Assembly: GCA_945643635.1 (NCBI GenBank)
Contig: CALZFC010000001.1
Location: forward strand, 1,694,001-1,758,000
Source: Allodiplogaster sudhausi
Lineage: Eukaryota; Nematoda; Chromadorea; Rhabditida; Diplogasteridae
Direction: 5' to 3'
DNA length: 64,000 bases
The position numbers were made by a program, and so were the translations under genes. The first letter of the stretch is position 1, and each line of letters begins with the position of its first letter. Under the pieces are notes generated by a model. That model made no database searches. It had not been told where the DNA came from and was given only the letters and a program-made list of their open reading frames with translations. Positions 11,734 through 24,200 of the stretch are shown in pieces.

Positions 11734-11750
11734 AAGGGCGCAATACGGAA
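11734..11750. repeat. Shortened-monomer junction 4
   Basis: The form is CACAAGGGCGCAATACGG followed by AATG in place of CTG. It lies about 620 bp after junction 3. The interval, three full monomers (G-E-F) plus one shortened unit, is a candidate 621-bp higher-order unit. Confidence 0.8.
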
Positions 11751-12527
11751 TGTAATACTTCCCAGGTTCCTACTTCTATATTAAAGCCGGAACGAGCATG
11801 GCATGCTTGATTAAGTAAGAATTTCATGACCATCGCCTGCCTACACAAGGTCGGCGCATACTTTTTCCAATCGACATGAATTGTGGCGGAAACTGACTCA
11901 AATTTTCCGTAGAATACGGCTGTAATACTTCCCAGGTTCCTACTTCTATATTAAAGCCGGAACGAGCATGGCATGCTTGATTAAGTAAGAATTTCATGAC
12001 CATCGCCTGCCTACACAAGGTCGGCGCATACTTTTTCCAATCAACATGAATTGTGGCGGAAACTGACTCAAATTTTCCGTAGAATACGGCTGTAATACTT
12101 CCCAGGTTCCTACTTCTATATTAAAGCCGGAACGAGCATGGCATGCTTGATTAAGTAAGAATTTCATGACCATCGCCTGCCTACACAAGGTCGGCGCATA
12201 CTTTTTCCAATCAACATGAATTGTGGCGGAAACTGACTCAAATTTTTCCGTAGAATACGGCTGTAATACTTCCCAGGTTCCTACTTCTATATTAAAGCCG
12301 GAACGAGCATGGCATGCTTGATTAAGTAAGAATTTCATGACCATCGCCTGCCTACACAAGGTCGGCGCATACTTTTTCCAATCGAAACGAATTGTGGCGG
12401 AAACTGACTCAAATTTTCCGTAGAATACGGCTGTAATACTTCCCAGGTTCCTACTTCTATATTAAAGCCGGAACGAGCATGGCATGCTTGATTAAGTAAG
12501 AATTTCATGACTATCGCCTGCCTACAC

Positions 12528-12550
12528 AAGGGCGGAATACGGCTGTAAAT
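12528..12550. repeat. Shortened-monomer junction 5
   Basis: The typical form, followed by TAAATAC with an extra A (also seen at about 3,061) and preceded by GACTAT as at junction 3. It lies about 795 bp after junction 4, an interval of G-A-A-E plus a shortened unit. No further junction of this type occurs downstream to position 64,000. Confidence 0.85.
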
Positions 12551-13365
12551 ACTTCCCAGGTTCCTACTTCTATATTAAAGCCGGAACGAGCATGGCATGC
12601 TTGATTAAGTAAGAATTTCATGACCATCGCCTGCCTACACAAGGTCGGCGCATACTTTTTCCAATCGACATGAATTGTGGCGGAAACTGACTCAAATTTT
12701 CCGTAGAATACGGCTGTAATACTTCCCAGGTTCCTACTTCTATATTAAAGCCGGAACGAGCATGGCATGCTTGATTAAGTAAGAATTTCATGACCATCGC
12801 CTGCCTACACAAGGTCGGCGCATACTTTTTCCAATCAACATGAATTGTGGCGGAAACTGACTCAAATTTTCCGTAGAATACGGCTGTAATACTTCCCAGG
12901 TTCCTACTTCTATATTAAAGCCGGAACGAGCATGGCATGCTTGATTAAGTAAGAATTTCATGACCATCGCCTGCCTACACAAGGTCGGCGCATACTTTTT
13001 CCAATCGAAACGAATTGTGGCGGAAACTGACTCAAATTTTCCGTAGAATACGGCTGTAATACTTCCCAGGTTCCTACTTCTATATTAAAGCCGGAACGAG
13101 CATGGCATGCTTGATTAAGTAAGAATTTCATGACCATCGCCTGCCTACACAAGGTCGGCGCATACTTTTTCCAATCAACATGAATTGTGGCGGAAACTGA
13201 CTCAAATTTTCCGTAGAATACGGCTGTAATACTTCCCAGGTTCCTACTTCTATATTAAAGCCGGAACGAGCATGGCATGCTTGATTAAGTAAGAATTTCA
13301 TGACCATCGCCTGCCTACACAAGGTCGGCGCATACTTTTTCCAATCGACATGAATTGTGGCGGAA
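12540..13365. repeat. G-A-E-A-G monomer run
   Basis: Monomers with sites near 12,667, 12,837, 13,007, 13,177 and 13,347 read G-A-E-A-G, the same four-monomer alternation as at 681-2,885. It is the third, shortest appearance of that order and the last before the G haplotype takes over. Confidence 0.55.
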
Positions 13366-13576
13366 ACTGACTCAAATTTTCCGTAGAATACGGCTGTAAT
13401 ACTTCCCAGGTTCCTACTTCTATATTAAAGCCGGAACGAGCATGGCATGCTTGATTAAGTAAGAATTTCATGACCATCGCCTGCCTACACAAGGTCGGCG
13501 CATACTTTTTCCAATCGACATGAATTGTGGCGGAAACTGACTCAAATTTTCCGTAGAATACGGCTGTAATACTTCC

Positions 13577-14595
13577 TAGGTTCCTACTTCTATATTAAAG
13601 CCGGAACGAGCATGGCATGCTTGATTAAGTAAGAATTTCATGACCATCGCCTGCCTACACAAGGTCGGCGCATACTTTTTCCAATCGAAATGAATTGTGG
13701 CGGAAACTGACTCAAATTTTCCGTAGAATACGGCTGTAATACTTCCCAGGTTCCTACTTCTATATTAAAGCCGGAACGAGCATGGCATGCTTGATTAAGT
13801 AAGAATTTCATGACCATCGCCTGCCTACACAAGGTCGGCGCATACTTTTTCCAATCACATGAATTGTGGCGGAAACTGACTCAAATTTTCCGTAGAATAC
13901 GGCTGTAATACTTCCCAGGTTCCTACTTCTATATTAAAGCCGGAACGAGCATGGCATGCTTGATTAAGTAAGAATTTCATGACCATCGCCTGCCTACACA
14001 AGGTCGGCGCATACTTTTTCCAATCGACATGAATTGTGGCGGAAACTGACTCAAATTTTCCGTAGAATACGGCTGTAATACTTCCCAGGTTCCTACTTCT
14101 ATATTAAAGCCGGAACGAGCATGGCATGCTTGATTAAGTAAGAATTTCATGACCATCGCCTGCCTACACAAGGTCGGCGCATACTTTTTCCAATCAACAT
14201 GAATTGTGGCGGAAACTGACTCAAATTTTCCGTAGAATACGGCTGTAATACTTCCCAGGTTCCTACTTCTATATTAAAGCCGGAACGAGCATGGCATGCT
14301 TGATTAAGTAAGAATTTCATGACCATCGCCTGCCTACACAAGGTCGGCGCATACTTTTTCCAATCGACATGAATTGTGGCGGAAACTGACTCAAATTTTC
14401 CGTAGAATACGGCTGTAATACTTCCCAGGTTCCTACTTCTATATTAAAGCCGGAACGAGCATGGCATGCTTGATTAAGTAAGAATTTCATGACCATCGCC
14501 TGCCTACACAAGGTCGGCGCATACTTTTTCCAATCGAATGAATTGTGGCGGAAACTGACTCAAATTTTCCGTAGAATACGGCTGTAATACTTCCT
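13577..14595. other. Two early C36T monomers in the left domain
   Basis: Positions 13,577 and 14,595 carry T instead of C at monomer position 36, giving CCTAGG. They lie six monomers apart. The first is in an F-type monomer, the second in a G-type. They are the only C36T copies I found before 32,781, so the allele was present in, or arose separately in, the left flank. Confidence 0.85.
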
Positions 14596-15220
14596 AGGTT
14601 CCTACTTCTATATTAAAGCCGGAACGAGCATGGCATGCTTGATTAAGTAAGAATTTCATGACCATCGCCTGCCTACACAAGGTCGGCGCATACTTTTTCC
14701 AATCGACATGAATTGTGGCGGAAACTGACTCAAATTTTCCGTAGAATACGGCTGTAATACTTCCCAGGTTCCTACTTCTATATTAAAGCCGGAACGAGCA
14801 TGGCATGCTTGATTAAGTAAGAATTTCATGACCATCGCCTGCCTACACAAGGTCGGCGCATACTTTTTCCAATCGACATGAATTGTGGCGGAAACTGACT
14901 CAAATTTTCCGTAGAATACGGCTGTAATACTTCCCAGGTTCCTACTTCTATATTAAAGCCGGAACGAGCATGGCATGCTTGATTAAGTAAGAATTTCATG
15001 ACCATCGCCTGCCTACACAAGGTCGGCGCATACTTTTTCCAATCGACATGAATTGTGGCGGAAACTGACTCAAATTTTCCGTAGAATACGGCTGTAATAC
15101 TTCCCAGGTTCCTACTTCTATATTAAAGCCGGAACGAGCATGGCATGCTTGATTAAGTAAGAATTTCATGACCATCGCCTGCCTACACAAGGTCGGCGCA
15201 TACTTTTTCCAATCAACATG

Positions 15221-18200
15221 AATTGTGGCGGAAACTGACTCAAATTTTCCGTAGAATACGGCTGTAATACTTCCCAGGTTCCTACTTCTATATTAAAGCC
15301 GGAACGAGCATGGCATGCTTGATTAAGTAAGAATTTCATGACCATCGCCTGCCTACACAAGGTCGGCGCATACTTTTTCCAATCGACATGAATTGTGGCG
15401 GAAACTGACTCAAATTTTCCGTAGAATACGGCTGTAATACTTCCCAGGTTCCTACTTCTATATTAAAGCCGGAACGAGCATGGCATGCTTGATTAAGTAA
15501 GAATTTCATGACCATCGCCTGCCTACACAAGGTCGGCGCATACTTTTTCCAATCGACATGAATTGTGGCGGAAACTGACTCAAATTTTCCGTAGAATACG
15601 GCTGTAATACTTCCCAGGTTCCTACTTCTATATTAAAGCCGGAACGAGCATGGCATGCTTGATTAAGTAAGAATTTCATGACCATCGCCTGCCTACACAA
15701 GGTCGGCGCATACTTTTTCCAATCGACATGAATTGTGGCGGAAACTGACTCAAATTTTCCGTAGAATACGGCTGTAATACTTCCCAGGTTCCTACTTCTA
15801 TATTAAAGCCGGAACGAGCATGGCATGCTTGATTAAGTAAGAATTTCATGACCATCGCCTGCCTACACAAGGTCGGCGCATACTTTTTCCAATCGACATG
15901 AATTGTGGCGGAAACTGACTCAAATTTTCCGTAGAATACGGCTGTAATACTTCCTTCCTACTTCTATATTAAAGCCGGAACGAGCATGGCATGCTTGATT
16001 AAGTAAGAATTTCATGACCATCGCCTGCCTACACAAGGTCGGCGCATACTTTTTCCAATCGACATGAATTGTGGCGGAAACTGACTCAAATTTTCCGTAG
16101 AATACGGCTGTAATACTTCCCAGGTTCCTACTTCTATATTAAAGCCGGAACGAGCATGGCATGCTTGATTAAGTAAGAATTTCATGACCATCGCCTGCCT
16201 ACACAAGGTCGGCGCATACTTTTTCCAATCGACATGAATTGTGGCGGAAACTGACTCAAATTTTCCGTAGAATACGGCTGTAATACTTCCCAGGTTCCTA
16301 CTTCTATATTAAAGCCGGAACGAGCATGGCATGCTTGATTAAGTAAGAATTTCATGACCATCGCCTGCCTACACAAGGTCGGCGCATACTTTTTCCAATC
16401 GACATGAATTGTGGCGGAAACTGACTCAAATTTTCCGTAGAATACGGCTGTAATACTTCCCAGGTTCCTACTTCTATATTAAAGCCGGAACGAGCATGGC
16501 ATGCTTGATTAAGTAAGAATTTCATGACCATCGCCTGCCTACACAAGGTCGGCGCATACTTTTTCCAATCGACATGAATTGTGGCGGAAACTGACTCAAA
16601 TTTTCCGTAGAATACGGCTGTAATACTTCCCAGGTTCCTACTTCTATATTAAAGCCGGAACGAGCATGGCATGCTTGATTAAGTAAGAATTTCATGACCA
16701 TCGCCTGCCTACACAAGGTCGGCGCATACTTTTTCCAATCGACATGAATTGTGGCGGAAACTGACTCAAATTTTCCGTAGAATACGGCTGTAATACTTCC
16801 CAGGTTCCTACTTCTATATTAAAGCCGGAACGAGCATGGCATGCTTGATTAAGTAAGAATTTCATGACCATCGCCTGCCTACACAAGGTCGGCGCATACT
16901 TTTTCCAATCGACATGAATTGTGGCGGAAACTGACTCAAATTTTCCGTAGAATACGGCTGTAATACTTCCCAGGTTCCTACTTCTATATTAAAGCCGGAA
17001 CGAGCATGGCATGCTTGATTAAGTAAGAATTTCATGACCATCGCCTGCCTACACAAGGTCGGCGCATACTTTTTCCAATCGAAATGAATTGTGGCGGAAA
17101 CTGACTCAAATTTTCCGTAGAATACGGCTGTAATACTTCCCAGGTTCCTACTTCTATATTAAAGCCGGAACGAGCATGGCATGCTTGATTAAGTAAGAAT
17201 TTCATGACCATCGCCTGCCTACACAAGGTCGGCGCATACTTTTTCCAATCGACATGAATTGTGGCGGAAACTGACTCAAATTTTCCGTAGAATACGGCTG
17301 TAATACTTCCCAGGTTCCTACTTCTATATTAAAGCCGGAACGAGCATGGCATGCTTGATTAAGTAAGAATTTCATGACCATCGCCTGCCTACACAAGGTC
17401 GGCGCATACTTTTTCCAATCGACATGAATTGTGGCGGAAACTGACTCAAATTTTCCGTAGAATACGGCTGTAATACTTCCCAGGTTCCTACTTCTATATT
17501 AAAGCCGGAACGAGCATGGCATGCTTGATTAAGTAAGAATTTCATGACCATCGCCTGCCTACACAAGGTCGGCGCATACTTTTTCCAATCGACATGAATT
17601 GTGGCGGAAACTGACTCAAATTTTCCGTAGAATACGGCTGTAATACTTCCCAGGTTCCTACTTCTATATTAAAGCCGGAACGAGCATGGCATGCTTGATT
17701 AAGTAAGAATTTCATGACCATCGCCTGCCTACACAAGGTCGGCGCATACTTTTTCCAATCGACATGAATTGTGGCGGAAACTGACTCAAATTTTCCGTAG
17801 AATACGGCTGTAATACTTCCCAGGTTCCTACTTCTATATTAAAGCCGGAACGAGCATGGCATGCTTGATTAAGTAAGAATTTCATGACCATCGCCTGCCT
17901 ACACAAGGTCGGCGCATACTTTTTCCAATCGACATGAATTGTGGCGGAAACTGACTCAAATTTTCCGTAGAATACGGCTGTAATACTTCCCAGGTTCCTA
18001 CTTCTATATTAAAGCCGGAACGAGCATGGCATGCTTGATTAAGTAAGAATTTCATGACCATCGCCTGCCTACACAAGGTCGGCGCATACTTTTTCCAATC
18101 GACATGAATTGTGGCGGAAACTGACTCAAATTTTCCGTAGAATACGGCTGTAATACTTCCCAGGTTCCTACTTCTATATTAAAGCCGGAACGAGCATGGC

Positions 18201-21200
18201 ATGCTTGATTAAGTAAGAATTTCATGACCATCGCCTGCCTACACAAGGTCGGCGCATACTTTTTCCAATCGACATGAATTGTGGCGGAAACTGACTCAAA
18301 TTTTCCGTAGAATACGGCTGTAATACTTCCCAGGTTCCTACTTCTATATTAAAGCCGGAACGAGCATGGCATGCTTGATTAAGTAAGAATTTCATGACCA
18401 TCGCCTGCCTACACAAGGTCGGCGCATACTTTTTCCAATCGACATGAATTGTGGCGGAAACTGACTCAAATTTTCCGTAGAATACGGCTGTAATACTTCC
18501 CAGGTTCCTACTTCTATATTAAAGCCGGAACGAGCATGGCATGCTTGATTAAGTAAGAATTTCATGACCATCGCCTGCCTACACAAGGTCGGCGCATACT
18601 TTTTCCAATCGACATGAATTGTGGCGGAAACTGACTCAAATTTTCCGTAGAATACGGCTGTAATACTTCCCAGGTTCCTACTTCTATATTAAAGCCGGAA
18701 CGAGCATGGCATGCTTGATTAAGTAAGAATTTCATGACCATCGCCTGCCTACACAAGGTCGGCGCATACTTTTTCCAATCGACATGAATTGTGGCGGAAA
18801 CTGACTCAAATTTTCCGTAGAATACGGCTGTAATACTTCCCAGGTTCCTACTTCTATATTAAAGCCGGAACGAGCATGGCATGCTTGATTAAGTAAGAAT
18901 TTCATGACCATCGCCTGCCTACACAAGGTCGGCGCATACTTTTTCCAATCGACATGAATTGTGGCGGAAACTGACTCAAATTTTCCGTAGAATACGGCTG
19001 TAATACTTCCCAGGTTCCTACTTCTATATTAAAGCCGGAACGAGCATGGCATGCTTGATTAAGTAAGAATTTCATGACCATCGCCTGCCTACACAAGGTC
19101 GGCGCATACTTTTTCCAATCGACATGAATTGTGGCGGAAACTGACTCAAATTTTCCGTAGAATACGGCTGTAATACTTCCCAGGTTCCTACTTCTATATT
19201 AAAGCCGGAACGAGCATGGCATGCTTGATTAAGTAAGAATTTCATGACCATCGCCTGCCTACACAAGGTCGGCGCATACTTTTTCCAATCGACATGAATT
19301 GTGGCGGAAACTGACTCAAATTTTCCGTAGAATACGGCTGTAATACTTCCCAGGTTCCTACTTCTATATTAAAGCCGGAACGAGCATGGCATGCTTGATT
19401 AAGTAAGAATTTCATGACCATCGCCTGCCTACACAAGGTCGGCGCATACTTTTTCCAATCGACATGAATTGTGGCGGAAACTGACTCAAATTTTCCGTAG
19501 AATACGGCTGTAATACTTCCCAGGTTCCTACTTCTATATTAAAGCCGGAACGAGCATGGCATGCTTGATTAAGTAAGAATTTCATGACCATCGCCTGCCT
19601 ACACAAGGTCGGCGCATACTTTTTCCAATCGACATGAATTGTGGCGGAAACTGACTCAAATTTTCCGTAGAATACGGCTGTAATACTTCCCAGGTTCCTA
19701 CTTCTATATTAAAGCCGGAACGAGCATGGCATGCTTGATTAAGTAAGAATTTCATGACCATCGCCTGCCTACACAAGGTCGGCGCATACTTTTTCCAATC
19801 GACATGAATTGTGGCGGAAACTGACTCAAATTTTCCGTAGAATACGGCTGTAATACTTCCCAGGTTCCTACTTCTATATTAAAGCCGGAACGAGCATGGC
19901 ATGCTTGATTAAGTAAGAATTTCATGACCATCGCCTGCCTACACAAGGTCGGCGCATACTTTTTCCAATCGACATGAATTGTGGCGGAAACTGACTCAAA
20001 TTTTCCGTAGAATACGGCTGTAATACTTCCCAGGTTCCTACTTCTATATTAAAGCCGGAACGAGCATGGCATGCTTGATTAAGTAAGAATTTCATGACCA
20101 TCGCCTGCCTACACAAGGTCGGCGCATACTTTTTCCAATCGACATGAATTGTGGCGGAAACTGACTCAAATTTTCCGTAGAATACGGCTGTAATACTTCC
20201 CAGGTTCCTACTTCTATATTAAAGCCGGAACGAGCATGGCATGCTTGATTAAGTAAGAATTTCATGACCATCGCCTGCCTACACAAGGTCGGCGCATACT
20301 TTTTCCAATCGACATGAATTGTGGCGGAAACTGACTCAAATTTTCCGTAGAATACGGCTGTAATACTTCCCAGGTTCCTACTTCTATATTAAAGCCGGAA
20401 CGAGCATGGCATGCTTGATTAAGTAAGAATTTCATGACCATCGCCTGCCTACACAAGGTCGGCGCATACTTTTTCCAATCGACATGAATTGTGGCGGAAA
20501 CTGACTCAAATTTTCCGTAGAATACGGCTGTAATACTTCCCAGGTTCCTACTTCTATATTAAAGCCGGAACGAGCATGGCATGCTTGATTAAGTAAGAAT
20601 TTCATGACCATCGCCTGCCTACACAAGGTCGGCGCATACTTTTTCCAATCGACATGAATTGTGGCGGAAACTGACTCAAATTTTCCGTAGAATACGGCTG
20701 TAATACTTCCCAGGTTCCTACTTCTATATTAAAGCCGGAACGAGCATGGCATGCTTGATTAAGTAAGAATTTCATGACCATCGCCTGCCTACACAAGGTC
20801 GGCGCATACTTTTTCCAATCGACATGAATTGTGGCGGAAACTGACTCAAATTTTCCGTAGAATACGGCTGTAATACTTCCCAGGTTCCTACTTCTATATT
20901 AAAGCCGGAACGAGCATGGCATGCTTGATTAAGTAAGAATTTCATGACCATCGCCTGCCTACACAAGGTCGGCGCATACTTTTTCCAATCGACATGAATT
21001 GTGGCGGAAACTGACTCAAATTTTCCGTAGAATACGGCTGTAATACTTCCCAGGTTCCTACTTCTATATTAAAGCCGGAACGAGCATGGCATGCTTGATT
21101 AAGTAAGAATTTCATGACCATCGCCTGCCTACACAAGGTCGGCGCATACTTTTTCCAATCGACATGAATTGTGGCGGAAACTGACTCAAATTTTCCGTAG

Positions 21201-24200
21201 AATACGGCTGTAATACTTCCCAGGTTCCTACTTCTATATTAAAGCCGGAACGAGCATGGCATGCTTGATTAAGTAAGAATTTCATGACCATCGCCTGCCT
21301 ACACAAGGTCGGCGCATACTTTTTCCAATCGACATGAATTGTGGCGGAAACTGACTCAAATTTTCCGTAGAATACGGCTGTAATACTTCCCAGGTTCCTA
21401 CTTCTATATTAAAGCCGGAACGAGCATGGCATGCTTGATTAAGTAAGAATTTCATGACCATCGCCTGCCTACACAAGGTCGGCGCATACTTTTTCCAATC
21501 GACATGAATTGTGGCGGAAACTGACTCAAATTTTCCGTAGAATACGGCTGTAATACTTCCCAGGTTCCTACTTCTATATTAAAGCCGGAACGAGCATGGC
21601 ATGCTTGATTAAGTAAGAATTTCATGACCATCGCCTGCCTACACAAGGTCGGCGCATACTTTTTCCAATCGACATGAATTGTGGCGGAAACTGACTCAAA
21701 TTTTCCGTAGAATACGGCTGTAATACTTCCCAGGTTCCTACTTCTATATTAAAGCCGGAACGAGCATGGCATGCTTGATTAAGTAAGAATTTCATGACCA
21801 TCGCCTGCCTACACAAGGTCGGCGCATACTTTTTCCAATCGACATGAATTGTGGCGGAAACTGACTCAAATTTTCCGTAGAATACGGCTGTAATACTTCC
21901 CAGGTTCCTACTTCTATATTAAAGCCGGAACGAGCATGGCATGCTTGATTAAGTAAGAATTTCATGACCATCGCCTGCCTACACAAGGTCGGCGCATACT
22001 TTTTCCAATCGACATGAATTGTGGCGGAAACTGACTCAAATTTTCCGTAGAATACGGCTGTAATACTTCCCAGGTTCCTACTTCTATATTAAAGCCGGAA
22101 CGAGCATGGCATGCTTGATTAAGTAAGAATTTCATGACCATCGCCTGCCTACACAAGGTCGGCGCATACTTTTTCCAATCGACATGAATTGTGGCGGAAA
22201 CTGACTCAAATTTTCCGTAGAATACGGCTGTAATACTTCCCAGGTTCCTACTTCTATATTAAAGCCGGAACGAGCATGGCATGCTTGATTAAGTAAGAAT
22301 TTCATGACCATCGCCTGCCTACACAAGGTCGGCGCATACTTTTTCCAATCGACATGAATTGTGGCGGAAACTGACTCAAATTTTCCGTAGAATACGGCTG
22401 TAATACTTCCCAGGTTCCTACTTCTATATTAAAGCCGGAACGAGCATGGCATGCTTGATTAAGTAAGAATTTCATGACCATCGCCTGCCTACACAAGGTC
22501 GGCGCATACTTTTTCCAATCGACATGAATTGTGGCGGAAACTGACTCAAATTTTCCGTAGAATACGGCTGTAATACTTCCCAGGTTCCTACTTCTATATT
22601 AAAGCCGGAACGAGCATGGCATGCTTGATTAAGTAAGAATTTCATGACCATCGCCTGCCTACACAAGGTCGGCGCATACTTTTTCCAATCGACATGAATT
22701 GTGGCGGAAACTGACTCAAATTTTCCGTAGAATACGGCTGTAATACTTCCCAGGTTCCTACTTCTATATTAAAGCCGGAACGAGCATGGCATGCTTGATT
22801 AAGTAAGAATTTCATGACCATCGCCTGCCTACACAAGGTCGGCGCATACTTTTTCCAATCGACATGAATTGTGGCGGAAACTGACTCAAATTTTCCGTAG
22901 AATACGGCTGTAATACTTCCCAGGTTCCTACTTCTATATTAAAGCCGGAACGAGCATGGCATGCTTGATTAAGTAAGAATTTCATGACCATCGCCTGCCT
23001 ACACAAGGTCGGCGCATACTTTTTCCAATCGACATGAATTGTGGCGGAAACTGACTCAAATTTTCCGTAGAATACGGCTGTAATACTTCCCAGGTTCCTA
23101 CTTCTATATTAAAGCCGGAACGAGCATGGCATGCTTGATTAAGTAAGAATTTCATGACCATCGCCTGCCTACACAAGGTCGGCGCATACTTTTTCCAATC
23201 GACATGAATTGTGGCGGAAACTGACTCAAATTTTCCGTAGAATACGGCTGTAATACTTCCCAGGTTCCTACTTCTATATTAAAGCCGGAACGAGCATGGC
23301 ATGCTTGATTAAGTAAGAATTTCATGACCATCGCCTGCCTACACAAGGTCGGCGCATACTTTTTCCAATCGACATGAATTGTGGCGGAAACTGACTCAAA
23401 TTTTCCGTAGAATACGGCTGTAATACTTCCCAGGTTCCTACTTCTATATTAAAGCCGGAACGAGCATGGCATGCTTGATTAAGTAAGAATTTCATGACCA
23501 TCGCCTGCCTACACAAGGTCGGCGCATACTTTTTCCAATCGACATGAATTGTGGCGGAAACTGACTCAAATTTTCCGTAGAATACGGCTGTAATACTTCC
23601 CAGGTTCCTACTTCTATATTAAAGCCGGAACGAGCATGGCATGCTTGATTAAGTAAGAATTTCATGACCATCGCCTGCCTACACAAGGTCGGCGCATACT
23701 TTTTCCAATCGACATGAATTGTGGCGGAAACTGACTCAAATTTTCCGTAGAATACGGCTGTAATACTTCCCAGGTTCCTACTTCTATATTAAAGCCGGAA
23801 CGAGCATGGCATGCTTGATTAAGTAAGAATTTCATGACCATCGCCTGCCTACACAAGGTCGGCGCATACTTTTTCCAATCGACATGAATTGTGGCGGAAA
23901 CTGACTCAAATTTTCCGTAGAATACGGCTGTAATACTTCCCAGGTTCCTACTTCTATATTAAAGCCGGAACGAGCATGGCATGCTTGATTAAGTAAGAAT
24001 TTCATGACCATCGCCTGCCTACACAAGGTCGGCGCATACTTTTTCCAATCGACATGAATTGTGGCGGAAACTGACTCAAATTTTCCGTAGAATACGGCTG
24101 TAATACTTCCCAGGTTCCTACTTCTATATTAAAGCCGGAACGAGCATGGCATGCTTGATTAAGTAAGAATTTCATGACCATCGCCTGCCTACACAAGGTC

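Larger units (their letters stand above)
9247..12535. repeat. Cluster of shortened (about 112-bp) monomers
   Basis: Five junctions join the middle of one monomer to the start of the next, leaving units of about 107-112 bp: near 9,365, 10,664, 11,117, 11,737 and 12,532. The typical form keeps 1-122, then GGCGGAA (158-164), then resumes at 18, so 35 bp and 23 bp are lost. The 23-bp loss lies between GAA direct repeats (162-164 and 15-17). The complex double deletion is unlikely to arise five times, so the copies are probably descendants spread within the array. Two of them (9,386 and 10,688) share CTTACCAGG just downstream, and two (11,097 and 12,511) share GACTAT just upstream. Confidence 0.85.
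1..15220. repeat. Heterogeneous left domain of the array
   Basis: About 92 monomers with mixed haplotypes at 146-150, frequent 1-2 bp indels and several rearranged units. Haplotype A dominates the first 8 kb (22 of the first 48 units). E and F forms are common from 6 to 13 kb. G becomes dominant from about 13.3 kb, and the last A form is at 15,215. Recurrent private changes include loss of one C in the CCCAGG box (first at about 1,394), loss of C107 (1,126; 1,802; 5,330; 6,008) and loss of an A or T near positions 3-9. The pattern suggests older, less recently homogenised repeat copies than those in the interior. Confidence 0.9.

Noticed and set aside
1455..12359. Longer minus-strand frames of 104-121 codons (1,455-1,802; 8,035-8,349; 9,005-9,352; 11,994-12,359)
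   Set aside because: They arise where a 1-2 bp indel happens to fuse neighbouring frames of the repeat. The protein is the same repeat read in two frames.
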